A DNA stretch of 64,000 bases. Source: Rhipicephalus microplus (lineage: Eukaryota > Arthropoda > Arachnida > Ixodida > Ixodidae). Under the pieces are notes generated by a model, which had not been told where the DNA came from, did not search any database, and worked only from the letters and a program-made list of their open reading frames with translations. Location of the stretch: positions 77,479,000 through 77,542,999 of the forward strand of contig NC_134700.1 of the NCBI RefSeq assembly GCF_043290135.1, given 5' to 3'. A program made the position numbers and the translations under genes. Of the stretch, positions 34,921-47,106 are shown one piece after another; the first letter of the stretch is position 1; each line of letters begins with the position of its first letter.

Positions 34921-37891
34921 ATGCAGGGTGGCAGGAATAGGTTAAAGTGGGTAGAGATAGAAGAGCAGTTGAGGCAGGAGGAGCTGATGGTGTATGGGGT
35001 TGTGAAGACACATCTTCAAGACATGGAGCAACTACCTTGCAATCTGGACTATGCATGGGAATATTGCAATAGAACAGAAGGCAGCAAAAAGGGAGGTGAA
35101 ATTGCTGCATTCATACATAAACATATGTATTGGCTAAGAGACAAGCAGGGATGCATGGAACATTTACGGTTAAGAGGGAAAGTAGCTGGGCAAATGACAC
35201 TACTTGGTTTGGTGTACTTGTGGACGGGAGCAAAGGCCAGAGAGGAAAACCAGGCAATGGTGGAGTGTATATCAAAGGACATTAAGGAATTAAGAGGAGA
35301 GTGCGAGATAATTATACTAGGAGATATGAATGCACACATAGAAGATATAGACTGGTATACTGACCCAACAGGCAAAATGATCATGGATATGTGTGAAAGG
35401 CATTATTTGATCATTTGCAACAGTACTGAGAAGTGTGAAAGGCAAATAACATGGGAGGCAGGAAGGCTGCAGTCGAGGATAGATTGTGCACTGATGTCAC
35501 GTAGGATGTATGATAGGCTTAGGGGAATGAACATAGATGAATGTGGCTCCAGAAGTCTGGGTAGTGATCACAAACGTATCAAGCTAAGTTTTGGAAGAGC
35601 AGTGAAAGTGGGAAGGAGACAAGATGCGACTCTACAGGAAACATTTTATTCAGAAAGGCAAACAAAAATAGCTACTAAACAAATTGAGAAAGTAATCACT
35701 GAGGATAATAAAACAGTGTGGACATACACGAATCTAATTAGACTCTTTGAGCTAGAGCTTGCTAAGGCACGTGACAAGTCACCCCAAAAAAGAAGACACA
35801 AACCCAAGAGTTGGTGGGATGAGGAAGTTAAGAGAGCCATAGCAAAACGTCCGGAAGCCTCTAGGAAACACAGAAATGCTAAGAAGCGGGGTGAACCGAC
35901 AGATGATGTTGAAAGAAAATGGGCAACCTTTCTAAGCCATAGAAGGGATGCATCCCTTCTGATCAATGAAAAGAATAGAAGAAAGGGGGCTCAGTGGCTG
36001 GCAGAAGTACATAAAAAGGATATAAAGGCAGCTGCAGAATTTCGGAACTATCTAAACTCCCTAAGAAATGAGGCAAGTCTAGAACAGAGGTTTATAACTA
36101 CAGCTCAAGGCACTAGGCTAGAAGGGGGCAAAGCTATTGACTATATAAGAACAAGGGTGACAAAAATTTTCAATAAAGAAGTGCTTTATGCACCACAATA
36201 GACAAGGATGAATCAAGTGGCGTAATGGCTCCATTTTCACAACAAGAGTGGGAAAGGGCTGAGAAAAGGGTTCCTAGTAGTACATCAACATGCCCAGATG
36301 GCATTCCAATTATGCTGATAAAGACATTAGGTCCAAAGTCTAAGCAGGCTTTGAGAGAGTCAGTGAGCAAAATAATAATCGATGGAGAAGTTCCCGATCG
36401 ATGGAAACTTAGCAAGATGAGCATGATCTATAAAAGAAAGGGGGACAAAGCTGACATAAACAACTACCGTCCTATTAGAGTGACATCAGTGGTCTACAGG
36501 CTGGCGAAGCAGATTATAAAGGAAAGACTGCAGGCATGGATAGAGGATGAGGGGGTGCTGGGGGAACTGCTGAATAGGTTTCGGAAACACAGGAGGTTGG
36601 AAGACAATCTGTTCTCACTGACGCAGTGCATCGAAATACCAGAAAGGAACTAAGGCCCCTGTGGCTAGCATTTTTGGATATCAAGGGAGCGTACGATAGC
36701 ATGGTTCAAGAGGAATTGTGGGGAATACTGAACACACTAGGCATGGAAGATGTAGTCACTAATCTTTTAAAGGAGATCTATAAAGGTAACAAGGTAGTTA
36801 TAAAGTGAGAAAAACAGGTATCCAAGCCTACAGAGGTAAAACGGGGACTTAGGCAGGGGTGTCCTGTCGCCCTATTATTCATGATGTACCTACAAGGACT
36901 AGAGGCCAAATTAGATGGAAGTGAACTGGGCTTCAACCTCTCTTTCGTCAAACAAGAAAAACTCATTGAACAAGCACTACCAGCATTGATGTACACAGAT
37001 GATATAGTGCTAATGGCCGACAACAAGAAAGATTAGCAGAGATTGGTGGACATCTGCGGTAATGAGGGAGATAGGTTAGATTTTAGATTCAGTAAGGAAA
37101 AATTAGCAGCCATGATTTTTAATGACAATGACGGTAGTGAGCTCAGAATACAGGAGGTCACGCTAGAGATAACAGATAAATACAAATATCTCAGCATATG
37201 GATAAGCAATGGGACCGAGTATCTGAGGGAACACGAAATATATGCGACAACTAAAGGTAACAGAAATGCAGCGGTAAAGAAAAACAGGGCACTGCGGAAT
37301 TACAATAGGTATGAAGTTGTGAGAGGAATATGGAAAGGGGTCATGGTTCCTGGTCTGACGTTCAACAATGCGGTCTTGTGCATGAGATGAGAAGTTCCAG
37401 CAAAATTAGAAATGAAGCAACGTGGAATAGATAGGCTTGCCTTAGGAGCTCACGGGAATACACCAAATCAGGGAGTACAAGGTGATATGGGATGGACATC
37501 AATTGAGGGCAAGGAATCTAGCAGCAAGATAAAATTTGGGAAGCGATTGAGAGAAATGGGGGAGGAGCGTTGGGCAAGGAAGGTATTCAGCTACTTGTAC
37601 ACGAAGAATGTCGATACGAAATGGAGGAAGCGAACCAGGAAATTGACGGGTAAATACCTAGAAAATAGCAGGAGGTCAAACCAAAAAGAACTATCAGTTA
37701 AGAACAAGGTGAAGGAAACGGAGACCGATATGTGGAGAATCGGTATGATTAAGAAGTTCGCACTAGAAATTTATCGAGCTTTTAAGCACGAAATTGACAG
37801 GGAAAGGATCTATGATAATACTCGGGGTAGTTCTCTACAGTTTGAGGCCAGGACGGGAGTATTGCGAACCAAGACATATCCGGCCAAATAC
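34921..37891 (+). pseudogene. LINE-B1 ORF2: endonuclease-RT, disrupted and 3'-truncated
   Basis: The endonuclease frame 34921-36201 starts MQGGRNRLKW and has ILGDMNAHIED and GSDHKRIKL. The RT continues from 36225 with NNYRPI, AFLDIKGAYDS, RQGCP and the catalytic box YTDD (about 36990). Lesions include a frameshift near 36170, another near 36640, TGA at 36806-36808, a small deletion after RQGCP, TAG at 37034-37036 and TGA at 37388-37390. The frame stops abruptly at 37891 inside the C-terminal region, where the gypsy 5' LTR begins. Comparison with LINE-B2 shows near-identity over most of this span. Confidence 0.85.
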
Positions 37892-38110
37892 TGTTAGGCA
37901 ATTACATCTACTATGGACAACTCGCGGCACCTACCGTGATGTTGTGGAACTACGAGCGGTTGAGGAGAGTGGCCGCAAAGGGGACGTGGGGAGATGGTTG
38001 GCGAGCGCGAAGCGGTTCACGAGGTAGCAGTTATGTAATCTCCGAGTCGTTAATAAATCAGTTGTTTGTCGTTCAATCAGTCGTGTCATCGTATGCATCG
38101 ACCCCTGACA
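37892..38110 (+). repeat. gypsy 5' LTR (219 bp)
   Basis: It starts TGTTAGGCAATTACATC and ends CCCCTGACA, giving the canonical TG...CA termini. It holds an AATAAA at about 38053 (TTAATAAATCA). TGGCGACGAGGA follows immediately at 38111 and is probably the primer-binding site; I do not assign a tRNA. The left flank is LINE-B1 coding sequence. Confidence 0.85.
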
Positions 38111-38140
38111 TGGCGACGAGGACTTAACAACGAACCTATG

Positions 38141-38722
38141 GCCGACGTAGAACAGAAGACGAAGCGCGAAGATAACACTGTACGTACCGAGGCTTAGCAA
38201 CAGCAAGTGAGGTCAGCGACAACGACCAGTATGGAGACCGACCACACCGAAGTGAAAAACTCCACGCTGATCGCGGACGAAGCGGCTTTTGGCACGAACG
38301 AGCTGAAGCTTACGACGCCTCAAGATATTTTTGAAGACAGCATCTCTCCAACTCGTTTGACACGCACGGACACCATCGAAAACCGAACTACGCTGAACGA
38401 AAACGCAAACGGAACAACGAAGCTCGCGATGCTCAGCACTACGTTGCAAATGATGGCGCGACTTCTCGAAAGGCAGTTGGGAACACCGCCAGGCACATCG
38501 AATGACGCCACCAGTGCTCAGCTGCAAATAACTACGACACCAGATCTCACGGGAACGCTGGCGACCTATTCGGGAACTGAAGACAGAGAGCAATCGACTG
38601 CCCTGATCCAGACACACGCACAGAAGATGAAAAAGCAGCAGCTGTGCGACCTCGCCAAGCGAAAAGCTCACCACGAGGCATCAATAGGGTCGCCATCGCA
38701 GAGACGAGTAGGCGAAGGATAA
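38141..38722 (+). pseudogene. gypsy gag remnant
   Basis: A frame of about 190 codons (after an early TAG near 38197) is rich in Thr and Asn. It contains a MARLLERQLG helix and an LTGTLATYSG segment that resembles the start of a capsid domain. No capsid core or CCHC knuckle follows; the text jumps to QKMKKQQLCDLAKRK. A large internal deletion compared with normal gypsy gag is likely. Confidence 0.5.
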
Positions 38723-40593
38723 TACTACTACAGACCAGTGTAAATGACATCACATCACAAGCACTTTGGGACACAGGCTCTGCAGTAACACTCATCGACG
38801 AGCAGTTTGCACAAAAGCATAATTTCGAGGTTACTACTGACGTGGACTGTGTATTGGGTGGTCCATTTGGCAACTCGTGCAAGCCAACCGGTGTGACTCA
38901 AGCGAGGATCGCCATCGGTGATGCCTGTGCTACAGTAGAAGCTAAAGTGATCAAGAATCTTCCATACGAAGTCATGGTAGGCCTTGACTGGAGACAGGCC
39001 ATTCCGTTTGACTATATTGAACGCTATGATAACGGAATTCACAGTATCGAGTTCACACAGAAACTGAAAAAGAATGTCGGTATATCAACCAGCAGTGACT
39101 CGGACACACAACCGTCTCTGTCAAACTTCGTGACAGAACTGTGCACGGACAACCTCATAAAGAGCGAAGGCATCAAATACTCCAAAGAAAAGTCCAGCCA
39201 ACCAGAAGTCCACTCAACAGACGTCATCGAAGTGTGTGCAGCCATTGATGCGAACATAACTGTGACACGTGAAGTGCCCCAACTACTATCAGCGGAAGAA
39301 ATTGCCCAGTTGATTCAATGTAAACCTGTTCTCGAAGATTTCAGAGAGTAAAACAAATATGTTGAAGGTGTCTCTGCGGAACAACATTAATGTCTTCACC
39401 CACCCTAACAATGACTTGGGTCTGTGCACACACGTCGAACATGCAATCGAGCTCACTGACCAAAAGCCCGTCAGGATGCAGCCCTACAGCACAAGCGATG
39501 CAAACAGGAGATTCATCCGGGAAGAAACACAAGAGTGCATCAGAAGAGGTATCATTCACCCTTCAAGGTCCGCCTACGCCTCCCCTGTAATCGTTGTCGA
39601 CCAACCACATCATGAGACTACACCGAAACGATTGTGTGTGGACTATCGATTTTTGAACGCGAAGACGGTCAAGCGAGCCTACCCGATGCCAAAAGTCGAC
39701 ACACTCATTCGAAAAGTGGCCGGATCACGATATCTGTCAAAGCTGGATGTCAAGAAAGCCTTCTTGAACATACCACTACGCAAAGAAGACATTTCTAAAG
39801 CTGCTTTCGTGACAGAACATGGACACTTCGAACCACTATGAGTGCTTTTTGGCCTATGCACAGCACCCGCAAAAATGCAGAGCGTCATGAATGAAGGTCT
39901 TCAAGAACTCAGCGACAGTGGTCATGTGATCGTCTACATCGATGATGTGTGCATCTTCACTGACACTATTGAGCAACACATTGAAGTGCTTGACAAGGTA
40001 CTGAAGGCTCTTCATGACTTAGGACTGCGTGTTGTATACAGCAAGTGTATGTTTGCAGAAAAGCAGATACCATTCCTTGGATTTCTCATATCACAAGAAG
40101 GAGTGACGATCGACCCTCATCGCATTGCAGCGATAAAGAACTACACGGCGCCGAAAACAAAAAGCGAAGTGAGATCATTCCTTGGACTCGCATCACATTA
40201 CCGCAAGTACATAAAAGACTTCGCGAAAATTGCTCGACCACTGACACTTCTCACGAAAAAAGATGCCATCGTTCAGTGGACGCCTGAATGTCAAGGTGCC
40301 ACGGACACGCTGAAGGAACGACTGACAAAGCCACCTATTTTGGCGACGTTCTACCCAAACCTGCCGACACAAGTACATGTCGACGCCTCCCACACAGCGC
40401 TCGGAGCAGTCCTTACACAGACACACGGCGACACCACACGGGTAGTGGATATGCAAGCAAAAAGGTCTCCGACAGCGACAGCCACAAGCATTCGACGGAA
40501 CTTGAGGCAATCGCAGCTCACTGGGCCATAACCGAACCTTTCCACTGTTACCTGCAAGGACTAGAACATTTCGAGCTCATAACAGACAATTGA
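38644..40593 (+). pseudogene. gypsy pol part 1: protease, RT and RNase H, disrupted
   Basis: The aspartic protease lies at 38690-39000 with LWDTGSAVTLID. A linker follows to the TAA at 39349-39351. The RT in 39359-40440 has IELTDQKPVR, YASPVIVVDQ, LCVDYRFLN, SKLDVKKAFLNIPL, the catalytic VYIDDVCIF and FLGFLISQEG. RNase H starts at VHVDASHTALGAVL and, after a frame change near 40450, continues with YASKKVS, STELEAIAAHWA and LITDN. Stops occur at 39349-39351, 39839-39841 (just before LFGLCTAP) and after LITDN at 40594. The enzyme would copy element RNA into DNA; this copy is inactive. Confidence 0.85.
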
Positions 40594-40608
40594 GCTGTTA
40601 CGCAGGTT

Positions 40609-42086
40609 ATGTCCAAAAAGAATCCCAACAGGCGATTTGCACTCATGGTCCTAGGCCTGTCCACATACCATTTCACTGTGCGTCACACATCTGGCAAGAC
40701 AAATACCGTGGCAGACGCACTATCAAGAATGGTGAACGCAGTGTTTGTGCTGAGGGCAAATGATTCACGCCTGTGTGAAGTCCAGCGCAAAGATGCAGAA
40801 CTGGTCACTATTATCAAAGACATCGAAGCTGCCACTGAAACGGGAAACCAAAGCAAAGCTGGCAAAAGCTACCAGATCGTTAATGGCATGCTTATGCACA
40901 GTATAACCCAGCATGGGAAGACAATACAAAGGGTTGTCGTGCCCAAATCGCTACAATCTACTCTAATGCACAGTCATCACGATCATGCTGGTCACGGAGA
41001 CGCCCTGCGAACGAAGTCCAAGCTATCCAAACGTTACTACTGGCAGAATATGGACCAGGACTTTGCACAGTATGTGAGAGAGTGCCGGGTGTGTCAGCAG
41101 CATAACCACGCAACGGGTGTACAACCAGGAACTCTCAACCCAAGGGAGGTGCCACAAACACCCTTTCACACAGTGGCCATCGACCATGTGGGGCCAATCA
41201 ACACAGCTGACAAGAACAAATATGTCATAACAGCTGTAGACGCAGCTACGAGGTTCATTGCCACACGGGCAGTGCCGAGCAAGTGTGCATCACATGTGAT
41301 CCAACTCATTGAAGAAGATTTTGTCACTAAATTCGGAGTTCCAAGAACCATAATCAAGGACAACGACAGCGCGTTCACGTCGAAGACAACAAATGACTAT
41401 CTACATCATAATCACACCGAACACACGCTCACAGTGCCGTACGCACCACGGACAAACGAACTTGTTGAGAGAGCCAACAGTCGAATTCTCCCACCTTGCG
41501 CAAGAATGTTAATGGAGACGTCGACCACTGGAGTGAATACCTTGCCAAAACCACCTTCGAAGTCAACGCACAGTTTCACGCTGGACTCAAGATTTCACCA
41601 TTCGAATCGCTGTTGAATTACACACCTCGAAAAATAATTGACAACCAGCTGCAGGTAGACATCCACGAGGCCCAACAAGACATCGAGATGGTCCGGCAAG
41701 AAGCATTTGACAACATAACAGCCTAGCTAAATGGTATGAAAACCAAACACGACCGAAAGCATCCGCCAGCACCCTATGAAGTAGGTGATCAAGTCTGGTA
41801 CGAGACATCATCCAAAGCCGGGAAGTTTGATCCTTGGTACGACGGACCATACACGATTACTGACTGCGACAAGGAAACTTTCACGATCACCAGAACGAAG
41901 AACAATCGCACAGAAACAAGGCTGGCCAGCGCAACGCAGTTAAAGTGCTTTCATGAGAAAACACAAGACACCACCCCACAACTGCACGATGACTCTGCGC
42001 AATCCACACAAGCACCGTTAGCTACTGATGACCGGCACAGACTGAGAAAACCACCGCATTGGCTTCAAGATTTCGTCACGGATTAA
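40609..42086 (+). pseudogene. gypsy pol part 2: RNase H end and integrase, disrupted
   Basis: It begins with the end of RNase H (NTVADALSRM). The integrase follows with an HHCC finger (HHDHAGH ... CRVC), then the core with IDHVGP, KDNDSAFTS and NELVERANS carrying the D, D and E. A frameshift lies near 41500, then a segment to TAG at 41723-41725, then a C-terminal SH3-like part with YEVGDQVWY and DGPYTI, ending at 42084-42086. The order RT-RNase H-IN is the ordinary gypsy order, in contrast with the element at 62.4 kb. Confidence 0.85.
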
Positions 42087-42120
42087 TAATGCGAGGACGC
42101 ATTACTTAGGGGTCCGGGTG

Positions 42121-42288
42121 TGTTAGGCAATTACATCCACTACGGACAACTGGCGGCACCTACCGTGATGTTGTGGAACTACGAGCGGTTGAGAGTGGCC
42201 GCAAAGGGGACGCGGGGAGATGGTTGGCGAGCGTGAAGCAGTTCACGAGGTATCAGTTATGTAATCTCTTTGAATCGTTAATAAATCA
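42121..42288 (+). repeat. gypsy 3' LTR, truncated (168 bp)
   Basis: It starts TGTTAGGCAATTACATCC, right after a purine-rich GGGGTCCGGGTG that may serve as the polypurine tract. It matches the 5' LTR until TTAATAAATCA, then departs from it, lacking about the last 50 bp and the CA end. Confidence 0.85.
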
Positions 42289-42625
42289 TATCTACATACA
42301 GGGAGTGGCCAGCGAACGGTTGTGCCTTCAACGAGAGGTGGGATGCTGATGTGCGATCCAGTGCCTACATACAGGGGGTGGCCAGCGAACAATCGTGCAA
42401 CGCGAGCAGTTTTTTTTTTTTTTTCTTCTTTCCTAGCAGGCGCCGCCTGCGTCGGCCTCGCAAGGCGAGGAAGCGGGGGGGGGGGGGGGGGGGCAGTTAG
42501 CACGAGACTACGGACGAGACGCAAGCATGCGGCACGAGACGCGAGCACGCGCAGTGGGGCCTGGGTGGGGCTGCCGCCGCCGAGGCCGGATTTGTGAGTA
42601 AATGCGACTATGAATGCTCCTCATT
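42289..42625. repeat. 72-bp tandem duplication and homopolymer tracts
   Basis: CTACATACAGGGAGTGGCC (from about 42292) recurs as CTACATACAGGGGGTGGCC (from about 42364), each followed by AGCGAAC and GTGC. This is a diverged tandem duplication. A T-run (42410-42424) and a G-run of about 19 bases (42475-42493) follow. No gene. Confidence 0.7.
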
Positions 42626-42736
42626 CTAAAAGGCACTCATCCCGCATGCAGCACTGAGGTCGAATCGAACGAACACACATAGGCAGCCTTCGTCCCTGGC
42701 CGTGTCGAGATGAACGAGCGCACCAAACAAACACCA

Positions 42737-42924
42737 ATACGACAGAACAAAATGATGCGAGCAAAAACCAGGCACGGAGAAGGGGCTCGCCTTTCCCGAC
42801 GAACAGCGGCGATCCACTGCTGCCGCCGTTCGCGAGGCCTGTCGGGGAATGAGTAGAACCATGTTGTAGGCGAGTTGTCGTAGGTATTTGGGCACCCCAC
42901 TACACAGCAATTGATATTCGCCAT
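42737..42924 (-). pseudogene. THAP-domain relic with internal frameshift
   Basis: From the ATG at 42924 the frame reads MANINCCVVGCPNTYD, then FYSFPDRPRERRQQWIAAVRRE. This is a typical THAP start, with the C-x3-C pair, a FxFP motif and a conserved Trp. The C-x2-H half (PGFCSHHFV, about 42740-42765) is in a neighbouring frame, entered near the GGGAAAGG run at about 42795. No AVPTIF box follows. It may be the start of a dead P-like transposase or of a host THAP gene. Confidence 0.65.
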
Positions 42925-43189
42925 ATCTTAGAGTTTCAGCCATCACACACGTGCGGTGGAAAAAGTGCTGCGGCTTCGCGGGTGCTCCCGGAGCGGAGCG
43001 GAACACGAAAACGTCAAACTCCCCGTGAACACCGCAGCGACACACGGAACGATGGATAGTGTGCCATTTTCACCAATGGGAGAGCCATAGCCTCCTCTAT
43101 AACTTTGTGCCTGAGCGGTCGGTCCCTCAGCGCCGTCCCCCGATTCTCTCGTTTTGCGCCTCGGCGCTCCGCCAGGAGCGCTCGCATCC

Positions 43190-43745
43190 CATAATATCTC
43201 CCATAATCGCCGGGGACTCAAATTTAAATCGATGCACAGAAGCCATCAAAGAGAGGGTAAGAGGTGACAAAAGGGTTGCAGTAGGGGCGTTCCCAGGACG
43301 CAAGCTGGAAGCAGTCATGAGGCAAGCGAGCGCAAAGCTCAAAACGACAGCTGATAGACGAAACCTAGTGATAATTTCAGGCGGTTTAAACGATGTCCTA
43401 AATGGAGATGCAGCAGGACTAGCAGCCACACTGGCGAAAGGCGTCGATGACATTCGCGCCACTTCTCCTAAGGTACAGGTAGTGATATGCACGATACCGG
43501 AGGTACCGGTGCGTGATAGCAACCTGCAAAGAGCGGTGGTCAACGCAAACCAAGAGATATGGCGGATGAGTCGAGAGAAAGGCTTTGAGGTGGTGGAAAT
43601 AAACAGAGAGGTGCATAGGTGGGGGGGTTTTCAACGAGACAGAATTCACTTCGATGGGCGGCTAGGTCATGAGGTGGGTTGGCGACTTTCAGGACGCGCA
43701 GTAGCTTTTTGGGGGGGCAAGCGAGCCCTTCGGGGTGCAGGATAG
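43190..43745 (+). pseudogene. LINE-B2 ORF1: SGNH esterase region, N-terminus lost
   Basis: All three recognisable SGNH blocks are present: block I IIAGDSNLNR (about 43200), block III ISGGLNDVLNG (about 43374-43406) and block V RDRIHFDG (about 43640-43660, giving the catalytic Asp and His). The frame is open from 43059, but residues before about 43190 do not look like the zinc finger and coiled coil seen in copy 1. The element therefore appears 5'-truncated, or its ORF1 is of another subtype. ORF1 here keeps the catalytic Ser context (GDSN) that copy 1 has changed to RDSN. Confidence 0.75.
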
Positions 43746-43903
43746 CTAGTAACGAGGAAAACAACCAGGGAGACTCTTCGACAGGTGGTATGGACAGATA
43801 CGATTCCAAAGTGGCCCCAATATTTAAGATAGGTAGAGTCCGGGGCATAAATAGACGTAGCCACGAGCGCCGAGCCAATTCAGACATAGGGTATATTAAC
43901 ATG

Positions 43904-46900
43904 CAGGGTGGTAGGAACAGGCTGAAGTGGGAAGAGATAGAAGAACAGCTAAGAGAAGAGAGGCCGATGGTATACGGTTTTGTAAAAACACATCTCAGGG
44001 ACATGGAACAACCTCCGAACAATCCGGACTACGCGTGGGAATATTGTAATAGAACAGAAGGCAGCAGAAAGGGGGGCGGTATTGCGGCATTCATTCATAA
44101 AAGTATAGACTGGCAAAGGGTCAAGCAGGAGTGCAAGGAACATTTATGGCTAAAAGGGAAAGTGGCAGGTCAAATGACACTCCTTGGTTTCGTGTACTTG
44201 TGGACGGGAGCAAAGGCCAGAGAGGAAAACCAGACAATGGTAGAGTGTATATCAAAGGACATTCAGGAGTTAGGAAGAGAGTGCGAGATAATTATACTAG
44301 GAGACATGAATGCACACATAGAAGATATAGATGGGTATACCGACCCGACAGGCAAAATGATCATGGATATGTGTGAAAGGCTTGATTTGATCATTTGCAA
44401 CAGTACCGAGAAGTGTGAAGGGCAAATAACATGGGAGGTAGGAAGGCTTCAGTAGACGATAGATTATGCACTGATGTCACATAGGATGTATGATAAGCTC
44501 ACGGGAATGCACATAGATGAAGGTGGCTCCAGAAGTCTGGGTAGCGACCACAAACGTATCAAGCTAAGTTTTGGAAGAGGACTGAAAGTGGGAAGGAGAC
44601 AAGATGAGCAACAACAGGAAAATTTTTATCCAGAAAGGCAAATTGAAATAGCCACTAAACAAATTGAGAAAGTAATCACGGAGGATAATAAGACAGTGTG
44701 GACATACACGAATCTAATTAGACTCTTTGAGCTAGAGCTTGCTAAGACGCGTGACAAGTCACCCTGGAAAAGAAGACACAAACCCAAAAGTTGGTGGGAT
44801 GAGGAAGTTAAGAGAGCCATAGCAAAACGTCAGGAAGCCTCTAGGGAACACAGACATGCTAAGCAGCGGGGTGAACCGACAGATGATGTTGAAAGAAAAT
44901 GGGCAACCTTTCTAAGCTGTAGAAGGGATGCATCCCTTCTGATCAATGAAAAGATTAGAAGGAAGGGAGCTCAGTGGCTGGCAGAAGTACATAAAAAAGA
45001 TAGAAAGGCAGCTGCGAAATTTCGGAACCATCTAAACTCCCTAAGAAATGAGACGAGCCTAGAGCAGAGATTTATAACTTTATAACTACAGCCCAAGGTG
45101 CTAGGCTAGAAGGGGACGAAGCTATTGAATATATAAGAACAAAAGTGACAGAAAAATTCCAACAAAGAAGTACTTTATGCACCACAATAGACAAGGACGA
45201 ATCAAGGGGTGCAATGGCTCCATTTTCACAACAAGAGTGGGAAAGGGCTGAGAAAAGGGTTCCTAGTAGTACATCAACAGGCCCAGATGGCATTCCAATT
45301 AGGCTGATAAAGACTTTAGGTCCGAAGTCTAAGCAGGCTTTGAGAGAGGCAGTGAGCACAATAATAATCAATGGTTAAGTTCCCGATGGATGGAAACTTA
45401 GCAGGATGAGCATGATCTACAAAGGAAAGGGGAACAAAGCTGACATAAACAACTACCGTCCTATAACAGTGACATCAGTGGTTTACAGGCTGGCGATGCA
45501 GATTATAAAGGAAAGACTGCAGGCGTGGATAGAGGATGAAGGGGTGCTGGGGGAACTGCAGAATGGGTTTCGGAAACACAGGAGGTTGGAAGACAATCTG
45601 TTCTCACTGACGCAGTGCATCGAAATAGCAGAAAAGGAACACAGGCCCCTGTGGCTAGCATTTTTGGATATCAAGGGAGCGTACGATAGCGTGGTTCAAG
45701 AGGAATTGTGGGGAATACTGGACACACTAGGCGTGGAACATGTAGTCACTAATCTTTTAAAGGGTATCTATAAAGGTAACAAGGTAGTTATAAAGTGGGA
45801 AAAACAGGTATGCAAGCCTGCAGAGGTAAAACGGGGGCTTAGGCAGGGGTGCCCCCTGTCACCCTTATTATTCATGATGTACCTACAAGGATTAGAGGCA
45901 AAATTAGAGGGAAGTGGACTGGGCTTCAACCTCTCTTTAGTCAAACTAGGAAAACTTATTGATCAGGTACTACCAGCATTAATGTACGCAGATGATATAG
46001 TGCTAATGGCCAACAACAAGGAAGATTTGCAGAGATTGATGGACATCTGCGGTAATGAGGGAGATAGGTTAGATTTTAGATTCAGTAAGGAAAAATCAGC
46101 AGTCATGATTTTCAATGACAACGAAGGTAGTGAGCTTAGAATACAGGAGGTCACGCTAGAGATAACAGATAAATACAAATATCTGGGCGTATGGATAAGC
46201 AATCTGACCGAGTATCTGAGGGAACACGAAATATACCCGACGACTAAAGGTAAGAGGAATGCAGCAGTCATGAAAAATAGGGCACTGTGGAATTACAATA
46301 GGTATGATGTTGTGCGAGGAATATGGAAAGGGGTCATGGTTCCTGGGCTGACGTTTGGCAATGCGGTCTTGTGCATGAGATCAGAAGTTCAAGCAAGATT
46401 AGAAATTAAGCAACGTGGAATAGGTAGGCTTGCTTTAGGAGCTCACGGGAATACACCAAATCAGGGAGTACAAGGTGATATGGTATGGACATCATTTGAG
46501 GGCAGGGAAGCTAGCAGCAAGATAAAATTTGAGAAGCGATTGAGAGAAATGGGGGAAGAGCGTTGGGCTAGGAAGGTTTTCAGCTACTTGTACATGAAGA
46601 ATGTCGATACAAAATGGAGAAAGCGAACCAGGAAGTTGACTGGTAAATACTTAGAAAACGGCAGGTGGCCAAACCAAAAAGAACTATCGGTTAAGAAGAA
46701 AGTGAAGGAAACGGAGACAGACATGTGGAGAATGGGCATGATAAAGAAGTCCGCACTAGAGATCTATCGAACGTTTAAGCAGGAAATTGCCAAGGAAAGG
46801 ATCTATGATAATACTCGGGGTAGTTCTCTACTGTTTGAGGCCAGAACGGGAGTACTGCGAACCAAGGCATATCGGGCCAAATACGAAGGGCTAGACACAG

Positions 46901-47106
46901 TATGCAGTGCGTGTGGAGAGGAAGAAGAAACTGCCGAACACTTGATAATGTTCTGTAAAGGGCTTCACCCTATAGTTCAGGATGATGGCGCAGAGTTTTT
47001 CAAAGCACTGGGGTTTAGGGACCGGGAGGGCAAAATAAACTTTAAGCGGGTAGACTTAACTAGAAGGAGGTTATCTGATTGGTGGCTAAAGTCAAGGCAC
47101 GAGTGA
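43904..47106 (+). pseudogene. LINE-B2 ORF2: endonuclease-RT, few lesions
   Basis: It starts MQGGRNRLKW like copy 1. The endonuclease has ILGDMNAHIED and GSDHKRIKL. The RT (from about 45406) has NNYRPITVTS, ELQNGFRKH, AFLDIKGAYDS, GLRQGCPLSPLLF and the catalytic ALMYADDIVL. A C-terminal knuckle CSACG...EHLIMFC (about 46900-46960) precedes the final WWLKSRHE. Three lesions break it: TAG at 44453-44455, an 8-bp duplication (ATAACTTT) causing a frameshift at about 45075, and TAA at 45376-45378. The last 566 codons (45406-47106) are uninterrupted. The endonuclease and RT are normally one protein, so this copy cannot move by itself. Confidence 0.85.

Larger units (their letters stand above)
32240..37891 (+). 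mobile_element. LINE-B copy 1 (esterase-ORF1 LINE), interrupted twice
   Basis: It contains a 5' leader (start uncertain, about 32240-32400), ORF1 from 32757, and ORF2 from 34921 to the point where a gypsy LTR starts (37892). An 887-bp MITE (33402-34288) splits ORF1. The 3' end of the LINE is missing: after the gypsy element LINE-B sequence does not resume. The PHD-like finger plus SGNH esterase in ORF1 is known from CR1-group LINEs. I leave the clade of the ORF2 open. Confidence 0.75.
37892..42288 (+). mobile_element. Ty3/gypsy LTR retrotransposon inserted in LINE-B1
   Basis: The element has two LTRs, a primer-binding-site-like sequence just after the 5' LTR, a shortened gag and a pol in the order protease-RT-RNase H-integrase. 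There is no envelope frame. By-eye comparison of the LTRs over about 168 bp gives roughly nine substitutions and two small indels, so the insertion is not recent. The 3' LTR lacks its last part, and LINE-B does not resume beyond it. A deletion therefore removed the LTR end together with the LINE-B1 3' part. Confidence 0.85.

Noticed and set aside
37892..42288. The gypsy element as an endogenous retrovirus
   Set aside because: There is no envelope frame after integrase; only the C-terminal integrase tail precedes the 3' LTR.
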